Origin: Paraniabella ginsengisoli
GTDB taxonomy: Bacteria; Bacteroidota; Bacteroidia; Chitinophagales; Chitinophagaceae
Assembly (NCBI RefSeq): GCF_022513635.1
Contig: NZ_JAKWBL010000004.1
Span: forward strand, 806,001-870,000
DNA length: 64,000 nucleotides
Direction: 5' to 3'
Position 1 is the stretch's first letter; every line of letters starts with the position of its first letter. Made by a program: the position numbers and the translations under genes. This document shows, piece after piece, positions 10,810 to 19,600 of this stretch. Below the pieces are notes generated by a model. The model ran no database searches. It worked only from the letters and a program-made list of their open reading frames with translations, and was not told the origin of the DNA.

Positions 10810-11881
10810 ATGTTTATAAAAAAGCATTCCCCGCTTTGGCTTTGTTTGCGCTATGCGCTTGCGGTGATAATTTACCAAAAAAACAAATGTATTAAACAGG
10901 AATCCTCCTCCGAAAGCTCCCGCGACAAATCAAACTCAGGCAAATTCACAGCAAAATCAGACCGTTTTTAAAAGGCCGGAACAAATTACCCGAAGGGAAG
11001 ACGAGAATCCTGAACCTGCTAATACGAGGCCTGAACGACCTAAAGAAGTATATAAACCACCGGTAAACAATGCGTCTAATTCAGGTCAGTTGACATATCG
11101 TTCTGCTGAATATTACAAGCATATTACAGATAGTATTCAGTATTATGCAAAACCTACTTACGAAAAAACCGTTGATGAAATAATTAACCAGATATCGAAA
11201 AATCCTTCTCAAAAGAAGAACCCCGCAGTAAATGCACAATGGAATGCTTCAGTTAACTTTAATATAAGAAAGCCCAACTTCGTGGTATTGCATCATACGG
11301 CACAGAATTCTGCTGAGCAAACCTTATTCACATTTTCCATTTCCAGAACGCAAACCAGCGCTCATTATGTGGTTGGCAGAGACGGAGTTGTTCATCAAAT
11401 GTTGAACGATTTTGTGAGAGCATGGCATGCAGGCAACAGCAAATGGGGTAATGTGACGGATATGAATTCTTGTAGCCTGGGTATTGAAATTGATAATAAT
11501 GGATCAGAACCATTTTCTGATGCGCAGATAAAGGCACTTATTAAGTTGCTTGATTATCTTAAAGACGAGTACGGTATTCCACAAGCTAATTTCATAGCAC
11601 ACTCAGACGTTGCACCTTCAAGAAAAAGCGACCCAAGTAAATATTTCCCCTGGAAACGCCTGGCTGATGCGGGTTTTGGATATTGGTATGATACCTACAA
11701 TTTGCAAACGCCTCCATCAGATTTTAATGCGCTACTCGCTTTGCGTGTAATTGGTTATGATATTAGCAGCCAGTCTTCGGCTATCAAAGCGTTTAAGTTG
11801 CATTATATTCAAAATGAAGTTTCGGGCACGCTTACCGATTACGATAAAAAAGTTTTATACAGTCTTTATCGCAAATTCTAA
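10810..11881 (+). CDS. Lipoprotein N-acetylmuramoyl-L-alanine amidase (two frameshifts at the N-terminus)
   Basis: The C-terminal domain (FVVLHHTAQNSAEQT, SAHYVVGRDGVVHQM, WHAGNSKWG, SLGIEIDNNG, FIAHSDVAP) is an amidase_2/PGRP zinc amidase that cuts the peptide from N-acetylmuramic acid; the zinc ligands are the His of LHHT, the His of IAHSDVAPSRKSDP and the downstream acidic residue. The open frame alone would begin at a TTG at 11090. Upstream, however, the ATG at 10810 plus one A in each of two runs (10818-10823 and 10877-10883) gives a lipoprotein signal, AFPALALFALCACGDN, and a Pro/Asn/Gln-rich linker leading in frame into the enzyme. I therefore place the start at 10810. It is divergent from gnd and probably acts in the periplasm. 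Confidence 0.85.
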
Positions 11882-11978
11882 TTATAGATAATCATTACGA
11901 TTGCAAATTCACTGCTAATATCGTGCGATAGCGGATGTTTATTTTCGTGTTTTTTCTACACAAAACTGAAGCAATCGA

Positions 11979-11986
11979 TATATTTG
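11979..11986 (+). promoter_or_regulatory. Candidate Bacteroidota -7 element for the GH63 gene
   Basis: TATATTTG matches the TAnnTTTG -7 consensus of Bacteroidota housekeeping promoters and lies 93 bases before the start codon. The -33 element is not clear; a T-rich stretch (GTGTTTTTTC) lies about 20 bases upstream. Confidence 0.4.
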
Positions 11987-11999
11987 TAACTACTCAAAC

Positions 12000-12038
12000 A
12001 GGCTTTGGTTGCAATTTATTATTACCAGAACCAAGCCT
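12000..12038. repeat. Inverted repeat in the leader of the GH63 gene
   Basis: AGGCTTTGGTT (12000-12010) pairs with AACCAAGCCT (12029-12038) with one bulged T, around an 18-base loop. It ends 40 bases before the start codon, so it would fold in the mRNA leader. No T tract follows, so it is not a classical terminator. Confidence 0.45.
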
Positions 12039-12078
12039 GGCGCAATAACTGCTGCGCTTATTCGCTAAATAAAAATAA

Positions 12079-14700
12079 ATGACAGAAGAACATAAACGAC
12101 TTAAAGAAAATTCGAAAAAGCCAATTCCACTTGAAAAATGGGGACCTTATGTAAGTGAGCGTCAATGGGGTACAGTGCGTGAAGATTACAGCGAATACGG
12201 AGATAGCTGGGGATATTTTCCTTTTGACCAGGCACATTGCCGCTCCTATTTCTGGGGAGAAGATGGTTTGGCAGGTATTTCAGACTATTTTCAAAACTTA
12301 TGCTTTGCCATCGCATTATGGAATGGTAAAGATCCAATATTAAAAGAACGTCTTTTTGGGTTAGGGAATTATGAAGGTAATCATGGCGAAGATGTGAAGG
12401 AACTTTATTACTATCTTGATAATGTACCTACGCATTACTACATGGAATATTTGTATAAGTATCCGCAGGAAGCGTTTCCTTATGAACAATTAAAGGTTGA
12501 GAACAGGAACCGGTCTAAGCATGACCCGGAATATGAAATACTAGATACTGATGCATTTAAAGACAACAGATATTTTGACGTGCATATTACTTATGCAAAA
12601 ACGAATAGCACTGATATTGGTATTAAGATAAGCATCACCAACAGGTATAAAAAAGCAGCGCCCATTACTGTATTACCAACACTTTGGTTTTATAACCGTT
12701 GGACCAAACATGGTAGTTTAAAAACAAAACCTAATCTCTCACCCGCTTCCGAAAACGCAGTATTTGCCGAACACCCGAGGCTTGGCAACTATTATTTTTA
12801 TTATCAGGCTGCAGACGACGCATTATACACAGATAATGAGACAAATACTGAAATAGTAACTGGCCAACCTAATGAAAGTATTTTTACCAAAGACGCTTTT
12901 CATCAAGCCATTATACATAAGGAACACATAAATGAATTACGTGAAAGGAAGTCAGGCACTAAGTTTTCACCAGTTTATAACTATACCGTAAAGCCAGGCG
13001 AAACGATCAACATTTATTGCCGTCTTGTGGAAGAACAGTTGAAAGAACCGTTTGACAGTGATTTCGAAAAAATATTTGATAAAAGGAAAAAAGAAGCCGA
13101 TGCTTTCTATTCAGAAATTTTTCCGAAAGGCGTTGCCCATAACCTGGCTAAAGTTCAAAGGCAGGCGCTTGCAGGTTTATTATGGAGCAAACAATATTAT
13201 CATTACGATATAGAAAAATGGCTTTCCAAATCTGACGGGATAACGCCTATTACTGAGCGCCGAACTCACGGAAGAAACAGCGAATGGAAGCATCTTAAAA
13301 ACCAGGATATTATTTCGATGCCCGACAAATGGGAGTATCCGTGGTATGCCGCATGGGACCAAAGTTTTCAGTGTATTTCTATGGCTGTTGTAGATCCGGT
13401 GTTTGCTAAAAATCAATTGTTACTATTGATGCGCGAATGGTATATGAAGCCCGATGGTCAGTTACCATCCTACGAATGGAATTTCAGCGATGTGAACCCA
13501 CCCGTACAGGCATGGGCCGCAATGGAAATTTTTGAAATTGAAAGAAAAACATCTGGCAAGGGAGATATTGATTTTCTAAAGAAGATCTTCCATAAACTGC
13601 TTATTAACTTTACCTGGTGGATCAACAGAAAAGATCTTAAAGGAGATAATATTTTTGAAGGAGGCTTTTTAGGATTAGATAATATTGGTGTGTTTAATCG
13701 AAGCTTTCACGACAAAGGCGAAATTCAATTAGAGCAGGCTGATGGCACGAGTTGGATGGGTGTATATGCATTGAGCATGATGGATATGGCGCTGGAAATA
13801 GCTTTGGTTGATAACAGTTTTGAGGATACCGCTACAAAATTTTTCGAACATTTTATTTTAATTGCGGAAGCGCTGAACGAACATGTGCTTTGGAATGAAG
13901 AAGATCAGTTCTTTTATGATGTACTTTGTATGCGTGATGCGCCACCGCAACCTTTACGTATACAGTCAATAGTTGGGCTAACGTCTTTATATGCTGTAGC
14001 AACAATCCGCAAAGAAGTTTTTGAAAAACTACCGGATTTTGCAAAACGTTTTGAATGGTATAAAAACTACAGGCTTAAGAATAACCGCTTCTGGCCTAAG
14101 GAAGAACATAGCGATGGCGAAGAACTTTTATTCTCGTTGGTACAAACAGATAAGCTAAAAGCTATGTTGAAAAGGCTATTGGATGAAAATGAATTTTTAT
14201 CTGATGGAGGCATACGTGCATTATCGAAATACCATGAAAAGCATCCTTACTCCGTAACCATCAACGGAGAGGTGCATACGATCCAATACGATCCAGGAGA
14301 TTCGACTTCAGATATGTTTGGTGGAAATTCTAACTGGCGCGGTCCCGTTTGGATACCAATTAATTTTATTATAATTCAATCTATAAGAAGGCTTGGAAAA
14401 TTTTATCATGACAGTTTGATGGTTGAATATCCAACTGGTTCGGGCAACCAAATGAATTTATTCAATGCTTCTGCTGAATTGGCGAAGAGAGTAATAAGCT
14501 TGTTTGATCGCGATAAAGATGGCAACCGCCCAATTTACGGGCCTTACAACTGGTTTTATAAGCAACCCGAAAATGAAGAATTGATTTTATTTTTTGAGTA
14601 TTTTCATGGCGATACGGGTCGAGGTTTAGGTGCCAATCATCAGACAGGCTGGAGTGCGCTGGTGGCGGAACTTATAAGTGAGCTGGCTGATAAAGAATAA
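12079..14700 (+). CDS. GH63-like glucosidase (MGH1-type, cytosolic)
   Basis: The 873-residue protein belongs to the GH63-related glucosidases with an (alpha/alpha)6 barrel. Typical blocks are YFWGEDGLAGISDYFQN near residues 60-76, the acid-bearing segment PWYAAWDQSF near residue 427, the LPSYEWNFSDVNPPVQAWA block near residue 465, NSNWRGPVWIPINF near residue 753 and HQTGWSALVAELI at the end. No signal peptide or membrane segment is seen, so it should act in the cytoplasm on imported or internal alpha-glucosides. The family is inverting and removes terminal glucose; the natural substrate is unknown. The frame is intact. The next gene is a sugar transporter, which suggests a sugar-use unit. Confidence 0.85.
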   Translation: MTEEHKRLKENSKKPIPLEKWGPYVSERQWGTVREDYSEYGDSWGYFPFDQAHCRSYFWGEDGLAGISDYFQNLCFAIALWNGKDPILKERLFGLGNYEGNHGEDVKELYYYLDNVPTHYYMEYLYKYPQEAFPYEQLKVENRNRSKHDPEYEILDTDAFKDNRYFDVHITYAKTNSTDIGIKISITNRYKKAAPITVLPTLWFYNRWTKHGSLKTKPNLSPASENAVFAEHPRLGNYYFYYQAADDALYTDNETNTEIVTGQPNESIFTKDAFHQAIIHKEHINELRERKSGTKFSPVYNYTVKPGETINIYCRLVEEQLKEPFDSDFEKIFDKRKKEADAFYSEIFPKGVAHNLAKVQRQALAGLLWSKQYYHYDIEKWLSKSDGITPITERRTHGRNSEWKHLKNQDIISMPDKWEYPWYAAWDQSFQCISMAVVDPVFAKNQLLLLMREWYMKPDGQLPSYEWNFSDVNPPVQAWAAMEIFEIERKTSGKGDIDFLKKIFHKLLINFTWWINRKDLKGDNIFEGGFLGLDNIGVFNRSFHDKGEIQLEQADGTSWMGVYALSMMDMALEIALVDNSFEDTATKFFEHFILIAEALNEHVLWNEEDQFFYDVLCMRDAPPQPLRIQSIVGLTSLYAVATIRKEVFEKLPDFAKRFEWYKNYRLKNNRFWPKEEHSDGEELLFSLVQTDKLKAMLKRLLDENEFLSDGGIRALSKYHEKHPYSVTINGEVHTIQYDPGDSTSDMFGGNSNWRGPVWIPINFIIIQSIRRLGKFYHDSLMVEYPTGSGNQMNLFNASAELAKRVISLFDRDKDGNRPIYGPYNWFYKQPENEELILFFEYFHGDTGRGLGANHQTGWSALVAELISELADKE

Positions 14701-14773
14701 TATCTTTAATAATTGTTGGTAGCAAGAACACATATGCACGTGCTATTAATTATTTTTTTTGCTAAAATAAAGT

Positions 14774-14787
14774 GCGCAACCGTTTGC
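14774..14787. promoter_or_regulatory. LacI-family-type operator upstream of the sugar transporter
   Basis: GCGCAACCGTTTGC contains GCAA-n-CG-n-TTGC, the near-palindromic core with central CG that LacI-family regulators typically bind. It lies 70 bases before the transporter start and 30 bases upstream of TATATTTA (14818-14825), a plausible -7 element. No LacI gene is in the window. Confidence 0.5.
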
Positions 14788-14856
14788 TTAATTGATGGCA
14801 GCATTAATAAGTTGCCCTATATTTATTGCTTAATTATAAATAATCAATAGTCTATT

Positions 14857-16212
14857 ATGGATGCAACTATGCAACCCGCTGCGCGAAGAAGTTATCTGGT
14901 ACCACTCATTACTATCTGCGCATTGTTTTTTATTTTTGGATTTATTACCTGGGCTAATGGAACACTTATCCCGTTCTTTAAAATGTCTTTTAGTTTAAGT
15001 GATGCGCAGGCATTTTTGGTAGCAACTGCTTCATACATGGCTTATTTCTTTCTGGCTATTCCTTCATCATGGATATTAAAACAAACGGGTTTCAAAAATG
15101 GAATTATAATTGGCCTTGTAATACTGGCACTTGGTGGGTTAATATTTATTCCCGCTGCAAAGTCGCATTCTTTTGGTCTTTTTCTAACCGGAATTTTTAT
15201 ACAAGGTGCGGCATTAGCATTATTACAAACCGCCGTTAACCCTTACTTGTCTATTATCGGCCCTATGGAAAGCGCGGCCAAGCGTATAAGCATGGCAGGG
15301 ATATGTAATAAATTTGCAGGTATGATCGTTCCGTTCATTATGGGCGCATTATTTCTGAAAAATGCTGGTGAAGTAGAAGCTAAGATCAATGCAGCCGGTG
15401 GCGATGAAAAAATACAATTATTGAATGAAGTGTTGGGGCAGGTGAACATGCCTTATATAGTATTAGCAATCATCTTTATCATATTTGCTGTTTTTATCAG
15501 GTTTCTCAATCTGCCCGAAATTCAGCCCGAAGAAGATTTAGTGGATGAGTCGAAGGGAGAAGTGATTCATCGTAAAAGCATTTTTCAGTTTCCACATTTA
15601 TTTCTGGGTGCCCTTTGCATCTTTGTATATGTTGCTGCTGAAGTGATGGCGGGCGATATCATTGGCGTTTATGGAAAGGCATTGGGTATAAATCCTGACA
15701 TCAGTAAATACTTTACTTCATTAACATTAACGGGAATGCTAATCGGATATATCGTTGGTATTTTCACAATCCCGAAAATAATGTCTCAGCAAGCTGCGCT
15801 AAAAATTTGCGCCATATTAGGTATTATATTTACCGTATTGGCATACACAATTAAAGGAAAATTTTATGTTGATCTTGACTGGAACCTTTTTGGCGCTAAC
15901 ATAGTAAATGCGCACGGCGACATTTATTATTCTGTAATTTTTATAGCGCTATTAGGCTTGGCTAATTCACTAATGTGGCCAGCTATCTTTCCGCTGGGCA
16001 TTAGCCATTTAGGAAAATTTATAAAAATAGGTTCAGCTATTATGATCATGGGCATTGCTGGCGGTGCAATATGGCCGCTTATTTATGCTTTTCTAAAAGA
16101 TACAGTAGGTCTGGATTTTCAATTGGCATACTTTGTTGCGGTGTTGCCTTGCTATGTGTATATTTTATACTTTGCTATTTCGGGCCATAAAGTTGGCCTG
16201 AAGGGCAAGTAG
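14857..16212 (+). CDS. gluP: FucP/GluP-type sugar:H+ symporter (MFS)
   Basis: The 451-residue protein is a 12-helix major facilitator of the fucose/glucose-galactose permease branch. The first helix region FIFGFITWANGTLIPFFK is the family's recognisable N-terminal block, GAALALLQTAVNPYLSIIGP lies near residues 117-136, and the second half has TGMLIGYIVG, LGLANSLMWPAIFPLGI and GGAIWPLIYAF. Members import L-fucose, glucose, galactose or N-acetylglucosamine with protons across the inner membrane; glucose/galactose is likely here but not proven. It follows the GH63 glucosidase after 156 bases and has its own LacI-type operator. The 3' end is convergent with an AraC gene and is terminated inside it. 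Confidence 0.88.
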   Translation: MDATMQPAARRSYLVPLITICALFFIFGFITWANGTLIPFFKMSFSLSDAQAFLVATASYMAYFFLAIPSSWILKQTGFKNGIIIGLVILALGGLIFIPAAKSHSFGLFLTGIFIQGAALALLQTAVNPYLSIIGPMESAAKRISMAGICNKFAGMIVPFIMGALFLKNAGEVEAKINAAGGDEKIQLLNEVLGQVNMPYIVLAIIFIIFAVFIRFLNLPEIQPEEDLVDESKGEVIHRKSIFQFPHLFLGALCIFVYVAAEVMAGDIIGVYGKALGINPDISKYFTSLTLTGMLIGYIVGIFTIPKIMSQQAALKICAILGIIFTVLAYTIKGKFYVDLDWNLFGANIVNAHGDIYYSVIFIALLGLANSLMWPAIFPLGISHLGKFIKIGSAIMIMGIAGGAIWPLIYAFLKDTVGLDFQLAYFVAVLPCYVYILYFAISGHKVGLKGK

Positions 16213-16230
16213 AAAATGATAACATAACTA

Positions 16231-17155
16231 TTACCTCAACAGTAACTCACAGGGCTTTAGCCCTGTTTGTTTTTTAAAGGCAGTGCTGAAATGAGAAATG
16301 GAAGAGTAACCCAACATCATGGAAACATCAGTAACATTAAGGCCTTTCTCATATAAAAGGTACTTAGCGTGTTCCATACGCTGGTTCTGGTAAAAATCAA
16401 AAATAGTAGTACCAAACATTTCCTTAAATCCTTTTTTAAGGTAACATTCATTCATTGCTACTTTGCGGCTCAGTTCTTTGATAGTGATGGGCTGCCCGAT
16501 GCTTTGGATAAGAATATCCCTGGCCAAGGCTATTTTTTCCCGATCAATATCGCTGTTTAAAAAACGGCAGGATAAAATTTCTTCTTTATCCGAAATCCAA
16601 TCCATGCTATATAGTAATAGCATTTGTAATTGGGCATTTACATAAATATTTTCCAGGCTTCCTGTATATTTATGATTAACCAGGGATTCAATCACTCCGC
16701 GTGTTTTGCAGCAGAGCGGTATATTTTTTGAAAAGAATCTTTTTGTTGAAACGCAGCAAAAGGTCTGTACCTGAAGTAGAAGTTTTCCCATTGATGAAAT
16801 GAGAAAGTTGCGGAGCCGAATAATCAACAGATACTACATCATAACTAGGTACACTTTGCGCGCAACTTCTTGCATTACCAATTGTACATTTCTGGCAGCT
16901 TTCAGCCGGGCAATACATATTTCCGGCCACGCAAAATCTTAATTTTACGCTGTTTTGATCGTTGCTTCGCCCTTTATAATCGTAATTCACCATGCCCACA
17001 TCTTCAGCAGCACTCTCTTCGTCACGCATAAAACGCTTGATGGAATAATTTACCGCACCAGGAATAAGCTGTTCCTTACAACTAATAGGTTGTAACCCTT
17101 TTAGTGCATGCATCCATTTCTCCGTAACCGCTTCTATCTCTTGTTGCTTGTTCAT
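16231..17155 (-). CDS. AraC-family transcriptional regulator with Cys-rich sensor region (two frameshifts)
   Basis: The C-terminal 100 residues are a double helix-turn-helix AraC domain (ITIKELSRKVAMNECYLKKG, VTDVSMMLGYSSISHFSTAF, TGLKPCELL). Two single-base losses, in the T run at 16740-16744 and near 16697 (plus strand), split the middle. Restored, it reads FNKKDSFQKIYRSAAKH then AGVIESLVNHKYTGSLENIY, for about 308 residues. The N-terminal region is not a cupin I recognise; it holds five cysteines as C-x6-C-x4-C-x2-C-x7-C at residues 75-98, suggesting a metal or redox site. I chose the start MNKQQEIEAV at 17155 over an upstream ATG at 17188. It is divergent from lpxA and convergent with the sugar transporter. 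Confidence 0.82.
16249..16275 (+). terminator. Rho-independent terminator of the sugar transporter, inside the AraC coding end
   Basis: ACAGGGC-TTTA-GCCCTGT (16249-16266) is a perfect 7-bp stem followed by TTGTTTTTT. It lies 37 bases after the transporter stop codon and within the last codons of the convergent AraC gene, where it encodes the KKQTGLKPCE segment on the other strand. Confidence 0.75.
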
Positions 17156-17269
17156 TAAAATATGTGCAAAAATAATATTATTATGCAATTAATCAACTAA
17201 CAGTTATTAGTTATAAATTTGAAGGCTATATCCAGTTTAAAAAAGATGCCCCGAATATTATCAAATATT

Positions 17270-17277
17270 TAAATTTG
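17270..17277 (+). promoter_or_regulatory. Candidate -7 element for lpxA
   Basis: TAAATTTG fits TAnnTTTG and lies 72 bases before the lpxA start. I see no clear -33 element at the expected distance, so this is a weak call. Confidence 0.35.
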
Positions 17278-17348
17278 CACGCCGCCTTACTTATATATCT
17301 TCGTAAATTGATGGTTTAGCGGGCTTTCGAAAATCTATAAAGCTATTA

Positions 17349-18158
17349 ATGATACATTTCAATTCATACATCCATCCAGATGCCAAGGTTGCTACCAATG
17401 TGAAAATAGACCCTTTTACTGTTATTCATCCTAATGTGGAAATTGGGGAGGGTACCTGGATTGGATCGAATGTAACTATACAAGAAGGCACAAAAATTGG
17501 TAAGAACTGTAAAATTTTTCCGGGTACAGTAATCGGTTCTGAGCCGCAGGATAAAAAATATGCCGGAGAAAAAACAACAGTAGAAATAGGTGACAATTGT
17601 GTTATCCGTGAGTTTGTTACCATTCACAGAGGTACTGCCGACAGGTGGAAAACTGTGGTTGGTAGCGGTTGCTGGGTGCTGGCTTACAGCCATATAGGGC
17701 ATGATTGTATCATTGGCAATAACTGTACTTTAAGCAACAGCACGCAAATCGCAGGGCATGTGGTGCTGGGAGATTATGTGGGGTTTGGAGGTGTTGTAGC
17801 TGTTCATCAGTTTGTAAGAATCGGATCTCACTCCTTTATAAGCGGTGGCTCGCTGGTAAGCAAAGATGTGCCTCCTTTTATTAAAGCAGCCAGGCAGCCA
17901 TTAAGTTATGCTGGTGTAAATTCTGTTGGTTTAAAAAGAAGGGGATACAGCATTGAAAAAATAAATCACATCCTTGATATTTATCGGGTACTTTATAACA
18001 AAGGCCTTAATGTGACGCAGGCGGTACAAATATTGGAAGAAGAGTTTGCCGTTACTGAAGAGCGCGACGAAATACTCACTTTTATACAAGAAAGTACACG
18101 CGGCATTATTAAGCGCTACAGCAAAGGAGGAAACGGCGATGACGATTCAATTGCATAA
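17349..18158 (+). CDS. lpxA: Acyl-ACP--UDP-N-acetylglucosamine O-acyltransferase
   Basis: The enzyme adds a 3-hydroxyacyl chain to UDP-GlcNAc, the first step of lipid A synthesis in the cytoplasm. About two thirds of the 269 residues are left-handed hexapeptide repeats, starting with IHPDAKVATNVKIDPFTVI. The catalytic His region AYSHIGHDC is near residue 118, HQFVRIG near residue 153 and the family's C-terminal helical part follows from about residue 190. The frame is intact. Its 3' end overlaps the start of an ABC ATPase by 20 bases. The lpxD and lpxC-fabZ genes that often precede lpxA in this phylum are absent; upstream is a divergent AraC gene. Confidence 0.95.
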   Translation: MIHFNSYIHPDAKVATNVKIDPFTVIHPNVEIGEGTWIGSNVTIQEGTKIGKNCKIFPGTVIGSEPQDKKYAGEKTTVEIGDNCVIREFVTIHRGTADRWKTVVGSGCWVLAYSHIGHDCIIGNNCTLSNSTQIAGHVVLGDYVGFGGVVAVHQFVRIGSHSFISGGSLVSKDVPPFIKAARQPLSYAGVNSVGLKRRGYSIEKINHILDIYRVLYNKGLNVTQAVQILEEEFAVTEERDEILTFIQESTRGIIKRYSKGGNGDDDSIA

Positions 18159-18756
18159 CGCCGGAAAACGCTATAACAGGGATTGGATTTTTCGCGGTCT
18201 TACTTATGACTTTCATACAGGTAGCCATTATGCTATTACTGGCCCCAATGGTAGTGGCAAAAGCACATTGCTTCAAATATTGAGTGGCGCCGTCACAATA
18301 AATGAAGGAACTTGCACTTTTGCGCTAAACAACCAAATAATTGCACCCGAAAAAATTTACAATAACATTTCTTACTGCGCCCCATATTTAGAACTGGTAG
18401 AAGAATTCACACTAACTGAGCTTCTAAATTTCCACCAATCTTTTAAACCTTTTCTTAACAAGCTAAGTACTGATTTTATTGCCAATGAAGTGCAGCTGGA
18501 ACATGCTCAAAATAAAAAGATAAGCGAATATAGCAGCGGCATGAAGCAACGCGCGAAGCTTGCGCAATGCATTTTTTCTGATACGCCGTTGGTTTTGTTA
18601 GACGAACCCTGCACCAATCTTGATGCAGCGGGCATTGATTTATATAATTATTTAGTTCACAAATATTGTGCAAACCGTTTGGTTATTGTTAGCAGCAATG
18701 ATAAACAGGAATACGGATTTTGTAACGAAGTGATGGATATAACGGCGTATAAATAA
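18139..18756 (+). CDS. ABC transporter ATP-binding protein, overlapping lpxA
   Basis: A 205-residue ATPase with Walker A GPNGSGKSTLLQIL near residue 36, signature SSGMKQRAKLAQ near residue 131 and Walker B PLVLLDEPCTNLD near residue 150. I chose the ATG at 18139, giving MTIQLHNAGKRYN, because the longer open frame from 18046 reads through lpxA and because GGAGG (18126-18130) lies eight bases upstream, an unusually good Shine-Dalgarno for this phylum. The overlap with lpxA suggests coupled translation. No permease is next to it, so the transported substrate is unknown; an envelope or lipid role is inferred only from the lpxA pairing. Confidence 0.88.
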   Translation: MTIQLHNAGKRYNRDWIFRGLTYDFHTGSHYAITGPNGSGKSTLLQILSGAVTINEGTCTFALNNQIIAPEKIYNNISYCAPYLELVEEFTLTELLNFHQSFKPFLNKLSTDFIANEVQLEHAQNKKISEYSSGMKQRAKLAQCIFSDTPLVLLDEPCTNLDAAGIDLYNYLVHKYCANRLVIVSSNDKQEYGFCNEVMDITAYK

Positions 18757-18786
18757 CAACTTTTTTATTTGATCAGCAGTAAACAG

Positions 18787-18851
18787 ATAGCATCTTCGTT
18801 GCCACGCTCGCTTGTACAGCAAAATATAGCTGACCCTACATAAACGACTAC
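18787..18851 (+). repeat. 65-nt intergenic element, subtype 1 (copy A)
   Basis: Contains the core TTGCCACGCTCGCTTGTACA followed by an AT-rich half ending in CTACATAAACGA. It lies between convergent genes. Six related copies occur at 25753, 37622, 42322, 50416, 54655 (reverse) and 59462 (reverse). Confidence 0.8.
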
Positions 18852-18933
18852 GAGCAATCCCTACCCGATTTCCTATCACATGTTTATGGTCTCTTCCGGA
18901 CTTCCTAACTTTCCCGTCTTCCCGTCTCTTCTC

Positions 18934-19538
18934 TTATATCTCCGGCAACATCAGCCTTTTCCTTTTAGAATAAATTCTTATAGCAACAACAAGCAGTACG
19001 CAAATAGTCAGGTCAATATTTTTGGTAGTGCCAAGGTATTTATTGATGAGAATGAAAAAATTCCACCCGCAGCACAAGCAGTTGCATACAACTCTCCCTT
19101 GCGTAAAAGTAAAGGAGGGTAGCCACAAAAAATATCAGCAATCAATCCGCCGAAAGTAGCTGTAATTACGCCCATTACCAATCCATAGATTTCGTTAGTG
19201 CCGTTGCGTAAAGCTATCTCGATTCCCGCGGCTGTAAATAATCCTAACCCAATCGCATCGGTAAAGAAAATAGTTCGTCTGAAATTGTTTACTTTATCTT
19301 TTACCAAAAAAGTCACCGCTGTTCCGGCAAAGACCAATGCAAAAGCAAGGTTGTCGTTGATCCAGTTTACAGGTTTTACGCCTAATAATAAATCCCTCAA
19401 CGTGCCGCCGCCATAAGCTGAAACAAAAGCTACCACCAGGCCTCCAAATACATCGAGCTTTGCTCCGCGGGCTTTAAAAGCGCCGGCAAGTGCAAAAACG
19501 AAAATACCGAGATAGGTAATAATTTTTAGAAATGTCAC
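18934..19538 (-). CDS. TRIC-family (UPF0126) cation channel-like membrane protein (frameshifted)
   Basis: The protein is a small multi-helix membrane protein of the trimeric intracellular cation channel family, formerly UPF0126/YicG. It shows the duplicated pattern FALAGAFKARGAKLDVFGGL, VSAYGGGTLRDLLLG and, in the second half, DAIGLGLFTAAG and ATFGGLIADIFCG. The frame is lost in a six-A run at 19055-19060 (plus strand). Adding one base continues GGIFFILINKYLGTTKN and a last hydrophobic helix (LTICVLLVVAIRIY) up to a stop at 18934, giving the usual length of about 200 residues. Function in bacteria is not settled; potassium permeation has been proposed for the family. It is divergent from the crotonase. 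Confidence 0.88.
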
Positions 19539-19600
19539 GATGCAAAATTATAGCTACAAGCCTTATGAAATTCTTTTATATTTAAACTAAAAATATCCCA

